Origin: Rothia santali | GTDB taxonomy: Bacteria > Actinomycetota > Actinomycetes > Actinomycetales > Micrococcaceae | Assembly: GCF_024199905.1 (NCBI RefSeq) | Contig: NZ_JANAFB010000029.1 | Span: 1-39,497 of the forward strand | DNA: 39,497 nucleotides | Direction of reading: 5' to 3' | Part shown: piece after piece, positions 25,838 through 35,248 of the stretch | How positions within the stretch are numbered: position 1 is the stretch's first letter | Layout: every line of letters starts with the position of its first letter | Program-made: the position numbers and the translations under genes | Notes under the pieces: model-generated | Database searches by the model: none | What the model was told of the DNA's origin: nothing | Seen by the model: only the letters and a program-made list of their open reading frames with translations

Positions 25838-26613
25838 TCACGCCGCTGAACCGAGGGGCGCTCGCCCGCCGGATCCGGGAGGGCCACCGGACCGTGGGCT
25901 CGTTCTCCGGGCTGGGCACGCCCGCCGCCGCGGAGGTCATGGCCGCCGCCGGCGCTGAGTGGGTCCTGCTGGACCTGGAGCACGGCGGCGGGACCGAGGA
26001 GCACGTCGGCCCGACCGCCGTGGCCACCGGGGCCTACGGCGCCGCGACGCTGGTCCGGGTGGAGCAGGCCGACCGCACCCGGATCGGCCGGGCGCTCGAC
26101 GCCGGTGCGGCCGGCGTCATGCTGCCCCGCCTCAGCAGCGCGGAGGAGGTCCGCGAGGCGGTCCGCCACCTGCGCTACCCGCCCGAGGGCGACCGCGGCG
26201 TCGCGACCTACAACCGCTCGGTGCGCTGGGGCCTGGACCGCGAGGCCCTGCGCCGGAGCAACCGGGAGGCGATCGCGATCGTGCAGATCGAGACGATCGG
26301 GGCGCTCGAGGAGGTCGAGGAGATCGCCGCGATCGACGGCGTCGACGCCCTCTTCGTCGGCCCGCTCGACCTCTCCTACGCGCTCGGCACGCCGCTGGAC
26401 TTCGACTCGGAGGCCTTCCGCGCCGCCGTCGAGCGCGTGCTGGCCGCGGCCTCCTCGGCCGGGATCTGCGCGGGTACGCTGAGCCCCACGGCCGAGGCCG
26501 CGCAGGAGCGGGCCGAGCAGGGCTTCCGCTTCCTCGCCGTCGGCTCCGACTCGACCCTCCTGGCCGCCGCCACGAGCTCGCTCGTGCAGCGGCTGGCACC
26601 GGACCACACCTAG
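25834..26613 (+). CDS. HpcH/HpaI-family class II aldolase
   Basis: A metal-dependent TIM-barrel aldolase of 259 residues that makes or breaks C-C bonds next to a 2-oxo acid (HpaI, GarL and RhmA type). Seen are VLLDLEHGG (metal-site acid), VRVEQADRTRIGRALDAGAAGVMLPRL, the metal-ligand glutamate in IVQIETIGALEEVEEIAAI and the aspartate in FVGPLDLSYALG. It overlaps iolD by 4 nt and is therefore co-translated. In canonical inositol degradation this step is done by the class II fructose-bisphosphate-like aldolase IolJ on a phosphorylated substrate. A HpcH/HpaI enzyme here suggests a different cleavage step, perhaps yielding a 2-oxo acid and an aldehyde (inference). Confidence 0.92.
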   Translation: MITPLNRGALARRIREGHRTVGSFSGLGTPAAAEVMAAAGAEWVLLDLEHGGGTEEHVGPTAVATGAYGAATLVRVEQADRTRIGRALDAGAAGVMLPRLSSAEEVREAVRHLRYPPEGDRGVATYNRSVRWGLDREALRRSNREAIAIVQIETIGALEEVEEIAAIDGVDALFVGPLDLSYALGTPLDFDSEAFRAAVERVLAAASSAGICAGTLSPTAEAAQERAEQGFRFLAVGSDSTLLAAATSSLVQRLAPDHT

Positions 26614-26630
26614 ACCCCCCAAGGAGCATC

Positions 26631-27860
26631 ATGAACGAGATCCGCGAGATCGGCGTCGGCCTCATCAGCGTCGGCTGGATGGGCAAGCTGCACAGCCGCG
26701 CCTACGCGAGCCTGCCCGTCGTCTACCCGGAGCTGGGCATCCGGCCGCGGCTGGTCCAGGCCGCGGACACCTCCGAGGAGCGCGCGCAGTACGCCGTCGA
26801 CGTCCTCGGCTACGAGTCGGGCACCACCGACTACCACGAGGTGCTGGCCAACCCGGAGATCGAGGTCGTCTCGATCTGCGCGCCCAACTTTCTGCACGCC
26901 GAGATGGGGCGGGCCGCCGCGGCCGCCGGCAAGGCGTTCTGGATCGAGAAGCCGGTGGGCCGCTCCGCCGAGGAGACCGCCTCGGTGGCCGCGGCCGCCG
27001 ACGACGCCGGGGTGCCCACCGCGGTGGGCTTCAACTACCGCAACGCCCCAGCGATCGAGTACGCCCGCGAGCTGGTCGCGACCGGCAAGCTCGGGCGGAT
27101 CACCAACGTGCGCGGCGCGTTCTTCGCCGACTACTCGGCCGAGCCCAACGGCGCCCTGTCCTGGCGGTTCATTCGGAACCTGGCCGGCTCCGGGGTGCTG
27201 GGGGACCTCATGGGCCACCTCGCGGACCTCTCCCACTACGTGGTGGGGCCGATCTCCGAGGTCACGGCCGCGACCTCGACCGTGTACACCGAGCGCCCCA
27301 AGCTGCCGATGGGCAGCGGCACCCACTTCGCGGTCATCGAGGACGGGGAGATGCTCCCGGTCGAGAACGAGGACTACGCGGCGATGCTCGTGCGCTTCGG
27401 GGACGACGCCGTGGGCGCCGGGGCGATCGGCACGCTGGAGGCCTCCCGGGTGACGGTGGGCCCGCGGGCCAGCTACGGGATCGAGGTCTATGGCACGGAG
27501 GGCTCGCTGCGCTGGGACTTCGAGCGGATGAACGAGCTGCAGCTGGCCCTGGGCCACACCGGCCCGCACGTGGGGTACACCCGCGTGATGGCGGCCGCCG
27601 GCTTCGGCGACTTCGAGAAGTTCCAGCCCGGGGCCGGGACGAGCATGGGCTACGACGACCTCAAGGTCATCGAGGCCAAGAAGTTCCTGCAGGCCTACCT
27701 CGGCGGGGACTCGGCCCACGCCGACGTCCACGACGCCCTGGCGGCCAACCGCGTGGTCTACGCGGCCGAGGCCTCCGCGGCGAGCGGCGGCTGGGAGTCC
27801 GTAGAGCAGGTGCCGGGCACCAGCGCGGCGCGGCGCCGGGAGGAGGCGCGGCATGGGTGA
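26631..27860 (+). CDS. Gfo/Idh/MocA-family oxidoreductase
   Basis: A second NAD(P)-dependent sugar/cyclitol dehydrogenase, 409 residues and longer than the iolG-like gene. The N-terminus reads GVGLISVGWMGKLHSRAYASLP, with the family EKP motif in FWIEKPVGRSAEE. The catalytic block GVLGDLMGHLADLSHYVVG has Asp and His at the expected spacing, and a C-terminal beta-sheet domain with GIEVYGTEGSLRWDFERMNEL follows. It is closer by eye to IolG-type 'scyllo-inositol or inositol 2-dehydrogenase-like' members than to glucose-fructose oxidoreductase. An AAGGAG site precedes the ATG at 26631, 17 nt after the aldolase stop. It overlaps the next gene by 8 nt. It may act on a different inositol isomer than the first dehydrogenase (inference). 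Confidence 0.9.
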   Translation: MNEIREIGVGLISVGWMGKLHSRAYASLPVVYPELGIRPRLVQAADTSEERAQYAVDVLGYESGTTDYHEVLANPEIEVVSICAPNFLHAEMGRAAAAAGKAFWIEKPVGRSAEETASVAAAADDAGVPTAVGFNYRNAPAIEYARELVATGKLGRITNVRGAFFADYSAEPNGALSWRFIRNLAGSGVLGDLMGHLADLSHYVVGPISEVTAATSTVYTERPKLPMGSGTHFAVIEDGEMLPVENEDYAAMLVRFGDDAVGAGAIGTLEASRVTVGPRASYGIEVYGTEGSLRWDFERMNELQLALGHTGPHVGYTRVMAAAGFGDFEKFQPGAGTSMGYDDLKVIEAKKFLQAYLGGDSAHADVHDALAANRVVYAAEASAASGGWESVEQVPGTSAARRREEARHG

Positions 27861-28773
27861 GCGGCGACTCGTCGTCGGACTCGGCCCGGTGCCCCCGGCC
27901 AGCGTCGAGCCGACGCTGGGGGACGGCGTCGAGTTCCGCCCCGAGCCGACGCCGGAGGACCTCGCCCGGGCCGAGGGCGCGATCGTCCGTGCCGCGGTCC
28001 CGGTGGGCGAGGAGCAGCTGGCCGCGATGCCGCGCCTGCGGGTCCTGGCCCGCACCGGCGTCGGCACCGACCTGGTGGACCTCGACGCCGCCGCCCGCCG
28101 CGGGATCCCCGTGGCCGTGACGCCCGGCAGCAACACCCACGCGGTCGCCGAGGGCGCCTTCGCGCACCTGCTGCACCTGGTCAAGCGGCTCGCCCCGCTC
28201 ACCGAGCTGGTCCGCGGCGGGGGCTGGGCCGAGCGGGCCTCCATCCCGGTCGGGGACCTGGAGGGCGCGACGCTGGGGATCGTGGGGTACGGCCGGATCG
28301 GCCGGCGGGTCCGCGAGCTGGCGGCCGCGTTCGGCATGGACGTGCTGGCCTACGACCCGGTCGCGGAGGTCCCGGACGAGATCCGGACCGAGCGCCTCGA
28401 GGACCTCCTGGGGGCTGCCGACGCCGTGACGCTGCACCTGCCGCTCCTCGAGCGGACCCGGCACCTGATCGACGCCGCGGCGCTGGGCCGGATGCGCGAG
28501 GGCGCGTTCCTGGTCAACGTCAGCCGGGGCGGCCTGGTGGACGAGGACGCCGCGCTCGCGGCGCTGGAGTCGGGGCGGCTGGCCGGGCTCGGCCTGGACG
28601 CCTTCGACCCGGAGCCGGCCCGGCCGCACCCGCTCTACCGGCATCCGGCCACCGTGCTCACCCCGCACGTGATGGGGCTGAGCGCGCGGGCCGCGGAGGC
28701 CACGTTCGTCCAGGCAGCCGAGGCGGTCCGGGCAGTGTTCGACGGCGGCGCCCCGGCGGCCACGGCCCGCTGA
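27853..28773 (+). CDS. D-2-hydroxyacid dehydrogenase (phosphoglycerate dehydrogenase-like)
   Basis: An NAD-dependent D-isomer-specific 2-hydroxyacid dehydrogenase of 306 residues without a C-terminal ACT domain, so not a housekeeping SerA. The substrate domain is at the N-terminus (RVLARTGVGTDLVDLDAAARRGIPV), the NAD motif is GATLGIVGYGRIGRRVRELA, the catalytic Arg is in LVNVSRGGLVDEDALAALESGRLAG-type sequence, and the late Glu/His pair is in DAFDPEPARPHPLY and LTPHVMGLS. The overlap with the preceding dehydrogenase by 8 nt shows tight coupling. A likely role is reducing or oxidising a 2-oxo acid from the aldolase step, such as hydroxypyruvate or a tartronate-type compound (inference). Confidence 0.92.
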   Translation: MGERRLVVGLGPVPPASVEPTLGDGVEFRPEPTPEDLARAEGAIVRAAVPVGEEQLAAMPRLRVLARTGVGTDLVDLDAAARRGIPVAVTPGSNTHAVAEGAFAHLLHLVKRLAPLTELVRGGGWAERASIPVGDLEGATLGIVGYGRIGRRVRELAAAFGMDVLAYDPVAEVPDEIRTERLEDLLGAADAVTLHLPLLERTRHLIDAAALGRMREGAFLVNVSRGGLVDEDAALAALESGRLAGLGLDAFDPEPARPHPLYRHPATVLTPHVMGLSARAAEATFVQAAEAVRAVFDGGAPAATAR

Positions 28774-28934
28774 CGCGGCCGCGGTCCGTCTGTGCACTGC
28801 CGGGTCCGCCGCCGGCCCGCCGCCGGGCCCGCCCTCGACCCACCTTCGCCATCGAACCACCACCCCGACTGCCTAGCCGCCCGGCGCCGTCGAACGCCGG
28901 CCCCACCCCACACCCGACATCCCGAGGAGGAACC

Positions 28935-29522
28935 ATGACCCACCACAAGATTGCCGCCGCCCCCATCTCCTGGGGCGTGTGCGAGGTCCCCGGCTGGGGG
29001 CACCAGATCGACTCCGAGCGCGTGCTCGCCGAGATGGGCGAGCTGGGCTTCACGGCCACCGAGTTCGGCCCCGAGGGCTTCCTGCCCGAGGACCCGGCGC
29101 GCAAGGCCGAGGTGCTCTCCGCGCACGGGCTGCGCGCCGTCGGCGGCTTCGTCCCCGTCGTGCTCCACGACCCGGGGACGGACCCCGCGCCCGCGATTGA
29201 GCGGGAGCTCGCCGGATACCGCTCCGCGGGCGCCGGGACCCTGGTCCTCGCGGCGGCCACCGGCGTCGACGGGTACGACGCCGCCCGCCCCGTCCTGGAC
29301 GACGCCGGCTGGCAGACGCTGTTCGGCAACGTCGACCGGATCGTCGCGCTCGCGGAGGCCGCCGGCGTCGCCGTCGCGCTGCACCCGCACGTGGGCACCA
29401 TGGTCGAGACGCGGGAGGACCTGGAACGGGTCCTCGCCGGCTCCTCGGTGCCGATCTGCTTCGACACCGGCCACCTCTTCATCGGCGGGGGGGGCCCCGG
29501 GGGCCTCGCGCGCGAGCACCCC
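28935..29522 (+). pseudogene. iolE: Inosose dehydratase IolE, 3'-truncated at the junction
   Basis: A xylose-isomerase-like TIM-barrel that dehydrates scyllo-inosose (2-keto-myo-inositol) to the diketone used by IolD. The N-terminus KIAAAPISWGVCEVPGWGHQI is a clear IolE signature. ELGFTATEFGPEGFLP, GVAVALHPHVGTMVET (metal ligand region) and PICFDTGHLFIGG follow, and LAREHP can still be aligned. Only about 196 residues are recognisable, against roughly 290-300 in full-length proteins. After 29522 the frame stays open to 29870 but encodes proline-rich nonsense that is antisense to mltG. A GAGGAGG site precedes the ATG at 28935. The loss coincides with long G and C runs, so it is probably an assembly or sequencing defect and not natural decay. 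Confidence 0.88.
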
Positions 29523-29575
29523 CCCCCCGCCTCCCCGGCGGGCAGGCGCCCCCGCGCCCCCCCCCTCCCCCCCCG
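29487..29575. other. Homopolymer-rich junction between two unrelated loci
   Basis: This stretch contains eight G (29487-29494), five G (29499-29503), ten C (29519-29528), nine C (29557-29565) and eight C (29567-29574), the longest runs I noticed. On one side iolE breaks off, on the other mltG does. It looks like a low-quality or artificially joined segment. Confidence 0.75.
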
Positions 29576-29885
29576 AGGCGTTGGCGGCCCCGGCGTTGCC
29601 TTTGCCGCCCCCGCCGTAGTCCTTGGTCTGGAAAAGCCCGAACCGCGGGCCGATGATGGCCCCGGACACGATCAGCGCGACGGCGAAGACCGCGATCGCG
29701 GTCAGCAGCGAGTTGCGGCGCCGGACGTGCCGCCGCTTGGCCTCCTCCGGGGAGACCTCCTCGTGCTCGACCGGGAGGCCGCGGAAGCCCGCCCGCTCCT
29801 CGGCCTCGGTGGGCGCGAGGAGACCGTGCAGGGTCTCGCCCTCGTCGCGGCGTCGGCGGCGGCGCCATGAGGATTCGTGGTTCAC
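29576..29885 (-). pseudogene. mltG: Endolytic transglycosylase MltG, N-terminal fragment only
   Basis: About 100 residues of the start of what appears to be MltG, the membrane-anchored lytic transglycosylase that ends nascent peptidoglycan strands. The GTG at 29885 overlaps the ruvX stop (GTGA). The fragment has a charged cytoplasmic N-terminus with an arginine-rich stretch, one transmembrane helix (LLTAIAVFAVALIVSGAIIG, about residues 60-80) and the juxtamembrane PRFGLFQTKDY. The LysM-like and YceG catalytic domains, with their conserved Glu, are absent because the sequence runs into the junction at about 29576. Identification rests on the anchor plus the conserved actinobacterial order alaS-ruvX-mltG; the sequence alone would not prove it. 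Confidence 0.6.
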
Positions 29886-30403
29886 GAAGGGTCTCCCATC
29901 TGGTCGGGCGCGGAGGGCGGGGCGCCAGGCCCCGCGGTCTCCTCGTCCTGCGGCCGCACGCGATGCCCGGCCAGCGATTGGTCGTTCTTCAGCGCGTCGA
30001 GGCACTGCTGGAGGATGTTGACGGCGGCCACCTGGTCCACCACGGAGCGGAAGTCGCGCGAGGACCTGCCGGCCTCGTGGAGCGAGCGGTGCGCGGAGAC
30101 GGTCGAGAGGCGCTCGTCCACCAGCCACACGGGGATCGACGCGCCGTCCTCGGCGAGCTCGGCGACCAGCCCGGCCGCGTACTCCTCGGCCATGGCCGTG
30201 GACGCGCTCGAGCCGCCCCGCATGGTCCGGGGCCAGCCCACGTAGACCTCGGTGACCCCGTGGACCGCCAGGAGCTTGCGCAGCACCCGGCGGTCCGAGT
30301 CGGTGTTCAGGTTGCGCTTGAGGGTCTTCAGCGGGGTCGCGAGGATCCCGTCCGGGTCGCTCAGGGCCAGGCCGACGCGGGCGTTGCCCACGTCGACCCC
30401 CAT
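29882..30403 (-). CDS. ruvX: Putative Holliday junction resolvase / pre-16S rRNA nuclease (YqgF)
   Basis: An RNase H-fold nuclease of the YqgF/RuvX family, 173 residues, proposed to trim the 5' end of 16S rRNA or resolve Holliday junctions. Seen are the first acidic strand MGVDVGNARVGLALSDPDG, TEVYVGWPRTMRGGSSAST, the second acid in PVWLVDERLSTVSAHRSLHEAG and the third in RSVVDQVAAVNILQQCLD. The ATG at 30403 has a GAGGAG site; in-frame GTG codons just upstream are possible. It follows alaS by 47 nt and overlaps the mltG fragment. The C-terminal 25 residues are a Pro/Asp-rich tail common in actinobacterial members. Confidence 0.93.
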   Translation of the reverse strand: MGVDVGNARVGLALSDPDGILATPLKTLKRNLNTDSDRRVLRKLLAVHGVTEVYVGWPRTMRGGSSASTAMAEEYAAGLVAELAEDGASIPVWLVDERLSTVSAHRSLHEAGRSSRDFRSVVDQVAAVNILQQCLDALKNDQSLAGHRVRPQDEETAGPGAPPSAPDQMGDPS

Positions 30404-30450
30404 CCACACTCCTCGCTCGAACACGCGCCGCCTCCCCCGATCCGTCGCTT

Positions 30451-33135
<2,685 letters not shown>

Positions 33136-33194
33136 GGTGGCGTGAGTCGTCTTTCGTCCGATGGGATCTGGGCAGGGGTGGAGGCCGGGGACCG

Positions 33195-33690
33195 TCAGGC
33201 GCCGCGCCCCGTGAAGAAGTCGCCGGGGAGGTCGTCGTCGCGGCGGGGGGCGGCGTCGTCGCGGCCGGAACCGGGGCGGGGGCCGGGAGCGGGCGGCGGA
33301 CCCGGCTCGACGGCGTCGGGCCCGGGGCGCAGGGGCCGGAACGACGTCGTCGAGTCGTCCCGCCACGCGTGGGCTCGCTGGCGGTCCACCGGCTGGGCGT
33401 AGCGGCCGTTGAGCTCGGCCTCGCGCTCCTGCATCCCCTGCTTGACGGTGGCGGCGAAGCGCAGGGCCCCGAGCGCGCCGCGGCGCAGCGGCTCGGCGGC
33501 GGGGCCGACCAGAGCCGCCCCAGCGTCGTCCCCTCGCCGGAGCGGTGGGCGGGCGTGCCTCCGCGGGCCCCGGCTCGCCGAGGGCCAGGAGCTCGCCCGC
33601 GGCCCCGCCCGCCCGGCGGCCTCGCTTGGCCGCGACGTAGCCGACGGCCGCGCCCGCCAGGAGCATGCCGACGCGTCCCCAGGCGCTCAT
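33195..33690 (-). pseudogene. Small membrane-anchored hypothetical protein (DUF6167-like), frame interrupted
   Basis: Between the DUF948 gene and alaS, where many actinobacteria carry a small DUF6167-type protein. The ATG at 33690 overlaps the DUF948 stop (ATGA) and opens with a membrane segment, RVGMLLAGAAVGYVAAKRGRR. A different frame then carries the more conserved-looking tail, LVGPAAEPLRRGALGALRF then ATVKQGMQEREAELNGRY, to a stop at 33195. The frames join at roughly 33520-33600 if one base is surplus or two are missing, giving about 164 residues. The end (PGDFFTGRGA) is proline/aspartate-rich. As with other breaks in this window, a sequence error in a G run is more likely than a true mutation. 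The function is unknown. Confidence 0.55.
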
Positions 33691-34085
33691 CGAGGCTCAC
33701 CGCCCTCAGCCGGGCCGGCGGCGCCGGGTCCCCCGGCGCCGTCCTGCGGCTTGAAGGCCTTGCGCACCCCGTAGGAGAATGCGGCCATCTTGATCAGCGG
33801 CTGCCCCACGGTGGAGGCGACCAGGCTCGAGAGCGCGGAGACGTTGGCCGAGGCGTCCGAGACGTTGTCGGTGATGCCGTCGACCTTCTCCAGCTGCGAG
33901 TTGGTCGTGGCCACGGTCCGGGTGAACTCCTCGATCAGCGGCCCCGTGCCCTCGTTGAGCTGCCGGACCATCTCGCGGGTCTCGTCGAAGACCCTGCCCA
34001 GCTTGATGATGGGCATCGCCAGCAGTGCCACGAGCACGGCGAACACCGCCGCCGCGATGAGCCCTGCGATCTCTCCGCCCGTCAT
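33687..34085 (-). CDS. DUF948-domain membrane protein
   Basis: A 132-residue protein with one N-terminal transmembrane helix (GEIAGLIAAAVFAVLVALLAM, residues 3-23). An amphipathic helical region with heptad-like spacing follows (ETREMVRQLNEGTGPLIEEFTRTVATTNSQLEKVDGIT), then the motif VSALSSLVASTVGQPLIKMAAFSYGVRKAF, which is typical of the DUF948 family. The function is unknown; such proteins resemble chemotaxis-receptor-like coiled coils and sit in the conserved rpsD-DUF948-alaS order. The ATG at 34085 is chosen because it begins directly before the membrane helix. It is coupled to the following small gene by a 4-nt overlap. Confidence 0.88.
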   Translation of the reverse strand: MTGGEIAGLIAAAVFAVLVALLAMPIIKLGRVFDETREMVRQLNEGTGPLIEEFTRTVATTNSQLEKVDGITDNVSDASANVSALSSLVASTVGQPLIKMAAFSYGVRKAFKPQDGAGGPGAAGPAEGGEPR

Positions 34086-34189
34086 AGATGAACCGTCCCC
34101 TCGGTGGCTGATGTGGTGGCTGGCGCGCCCTCCGGGTCGTCCCCGGGCGGGCACCGTCCCCCAGTTTACGTCATGCCGCTTTTAACGTG

Positions 34190-34223
34190 CCGACGGCCCG
34201 TGGCAGGTGCCCCGGGCCGTCGG
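34190..34223 (-). terminator. Hairpin downstream of rpsD
   Basis: A perfect 11-bp stem (34190-34200 with 34213-34223) with a 12-nt loop lies 14 nt beyond the rpsD stop in the transcribed direction. It is followed by CACGTTAAAAG, not a U tract, so it is a probable but not canonical terminator. It separates rpsD from the DUF948-alaS genes. Confidence 0.65.
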
Positions 34224-34237
34224 TCCGCATCGAGTGG

Positions 34238-34873
34238 CTACGCCATGCGGGCGTAGTACTCGACCACGAGCTGCTCTTCGCAGGTCACGGGAACCTCGGC
34301 GCGCTTGGGGGCGTGCTCGAGCTTCGCGTGCAGCTTGTCGATCTCGACGTTCAGGTAGGCCGGGGTGTCCGGGAGGACATCCTGGTGCGCGCCGGTGGCG
34401 GCGACCTGGAACGGCTCCATCTTCTCCGAGCGCGGGTGCACGTGGATGAGCTGACCGGCCTTCACGCGGAAGGACGGGCGGTCCACGCGGACGCCGTCGA
34501 CCATGATGTGACGGTGCACCACGAGCTGGCGGGCCTGGGCGATGGTCCGGGCGAAGCCCGAACGCAGCACCAGGGCGTCGAGGCGCGACTCGAGGATCTC
34601 GACCAGGTTCTCACCGGTCTGGCCCTCGACGCGCTTGGCCTCGGCGTAGGCCCGGCGCATCTGCGCCTCGCGGATGTTGTACTGGGCGCGAAGACGCTGC
34701 TTCTCGCGCAGACGGACAGCGTAGTCCGAGTCCGCCTTCTTGCGGGCGCGGCCGTGCTGGCCGGGACCGTAGGGGCGACGCTCGAAGTACTTCTCGGCCT
34801 TCGGGGTCAGGGCGATCCCGAGGGCGCGGGACTTGCGCACCAGGTTGCGTGCGCGCTTGCTGTTAGTAGCCAC
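34238..34873 (-). CDS. rpsD: 30S ribosomal protein S4
   Basis: A primary 16S rRNA-binding protein that nucleates 30S assembly. The 211-residue product begins with a GTG at 34873 (then ATNSKRARNLVRKSRALG). The GTG is chosen because an AAAGG site is about 8 nt upstream and because this matches family N-termini; an ATG at 34888 would overlap the ribosome-binding site. It has RPYGPGQHGRARKK, SDYAVRLREKQRLRAQYNIREAQ, and an S4 RNA-binding domain with RLDALVLRSGFARTIAQARQLVVHRHIMVDGVRVD. The N-terminal cysteines that bind zinc in C-plus S4 are absent, so this is the C-minus form. It is expressed from its own promoter with a long structured leader. Confidence 0.97.
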   Translation of the reverse strand: MATNSKRARNLVRKSRALGIALTPKAEKYFERRPYGPGQHGRARKKADSDYAVRLREKQRLRAQYNIREAQMRRAYAEAKRVEGQTGENLVEILESRLDALVLRSGFARTIAQARQLVVHRHIMVDGVRVDRPSFRVKAGQLIHVHPRSEKMEPFQVAATGAHQDVLPDTPAYLNVEIDKLHAKLEHAPKRAEVPVTCEEQLVVEYYARMA

Positions 34874-35227
34874 GTATGTGCCTTTCATGCGGGTGATCCC
34901 GGGCGCGGTAGCCCGGCATCATTTGTTCTGGCGGACTGGCCTCCGTGGGAGTCCGCGCACGGTTTTGCGCGGTGGAGAGCTCGGGTCAGCCGCAACCCTT
35001 GCTACAACCGCCCGGTGATCACCCGCGAGGGGCGCGTTTTGGGCGGCTTGCCAGCCAACCATCCACCCTAGACGAACCGGCGGGGAATGTCAGTGCCGCG
35101 CGGCACCCGCCTGACGTGTCCTGCGTCTCGACGGGCGGCCCCGCGTCGGCCGGCCGTCCCGGCGTCCGGCCGGCGGGTCTCATGCCCCTCGGCTCCCCCG
35201 GCGTCCGCGCATCGGGTCCCGCGCCCC
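34874..35227 (-). promoter_or_regulatory. 354-bp rpsD leader region with promoter and alternative stems
   Basis: No gene is seen here. On the minus strand CTGACA (35088-35093) and TAGGGT (35065-35070) are spaced by 17 nt and form the likely rpsD promoter, giving a leader of about 185 nt. In that leader 35010-35025 can pair with 34890-34904 (about 15 bp with one bulge), just upstream of the ribosome-binding site. A local 6-bp hairpin (34899-34904 with 34911-34916) would compete for the same bases. This fits autogenous control by S4, but no known S4 leader family was matched. Confidence 0.6.
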
Positions 35228-35248
35228 TCAGCCCCCGCGGCGCCCGCG
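35171..35248. repeat. Two 39-nt tandem units at the 3' end of rarA
   Basis: Units 35171-35209 and 35210-35248 have equal length and share GGGTC, CCCCTC and the CCG-GCG-CCGCG end. The second unit contains the rarA stop codon and last codons. A weaker partial copy appears on each side. Confidence 0.65.

Noticed and set aside
29523-29870. Continuation of the iolE frame, which could be called a long fused protein.
   Set aside because: The extension is proline- and arginine-rich, antisense to the mltG start, and has no family resemblance; it follows the homopolymer junction.
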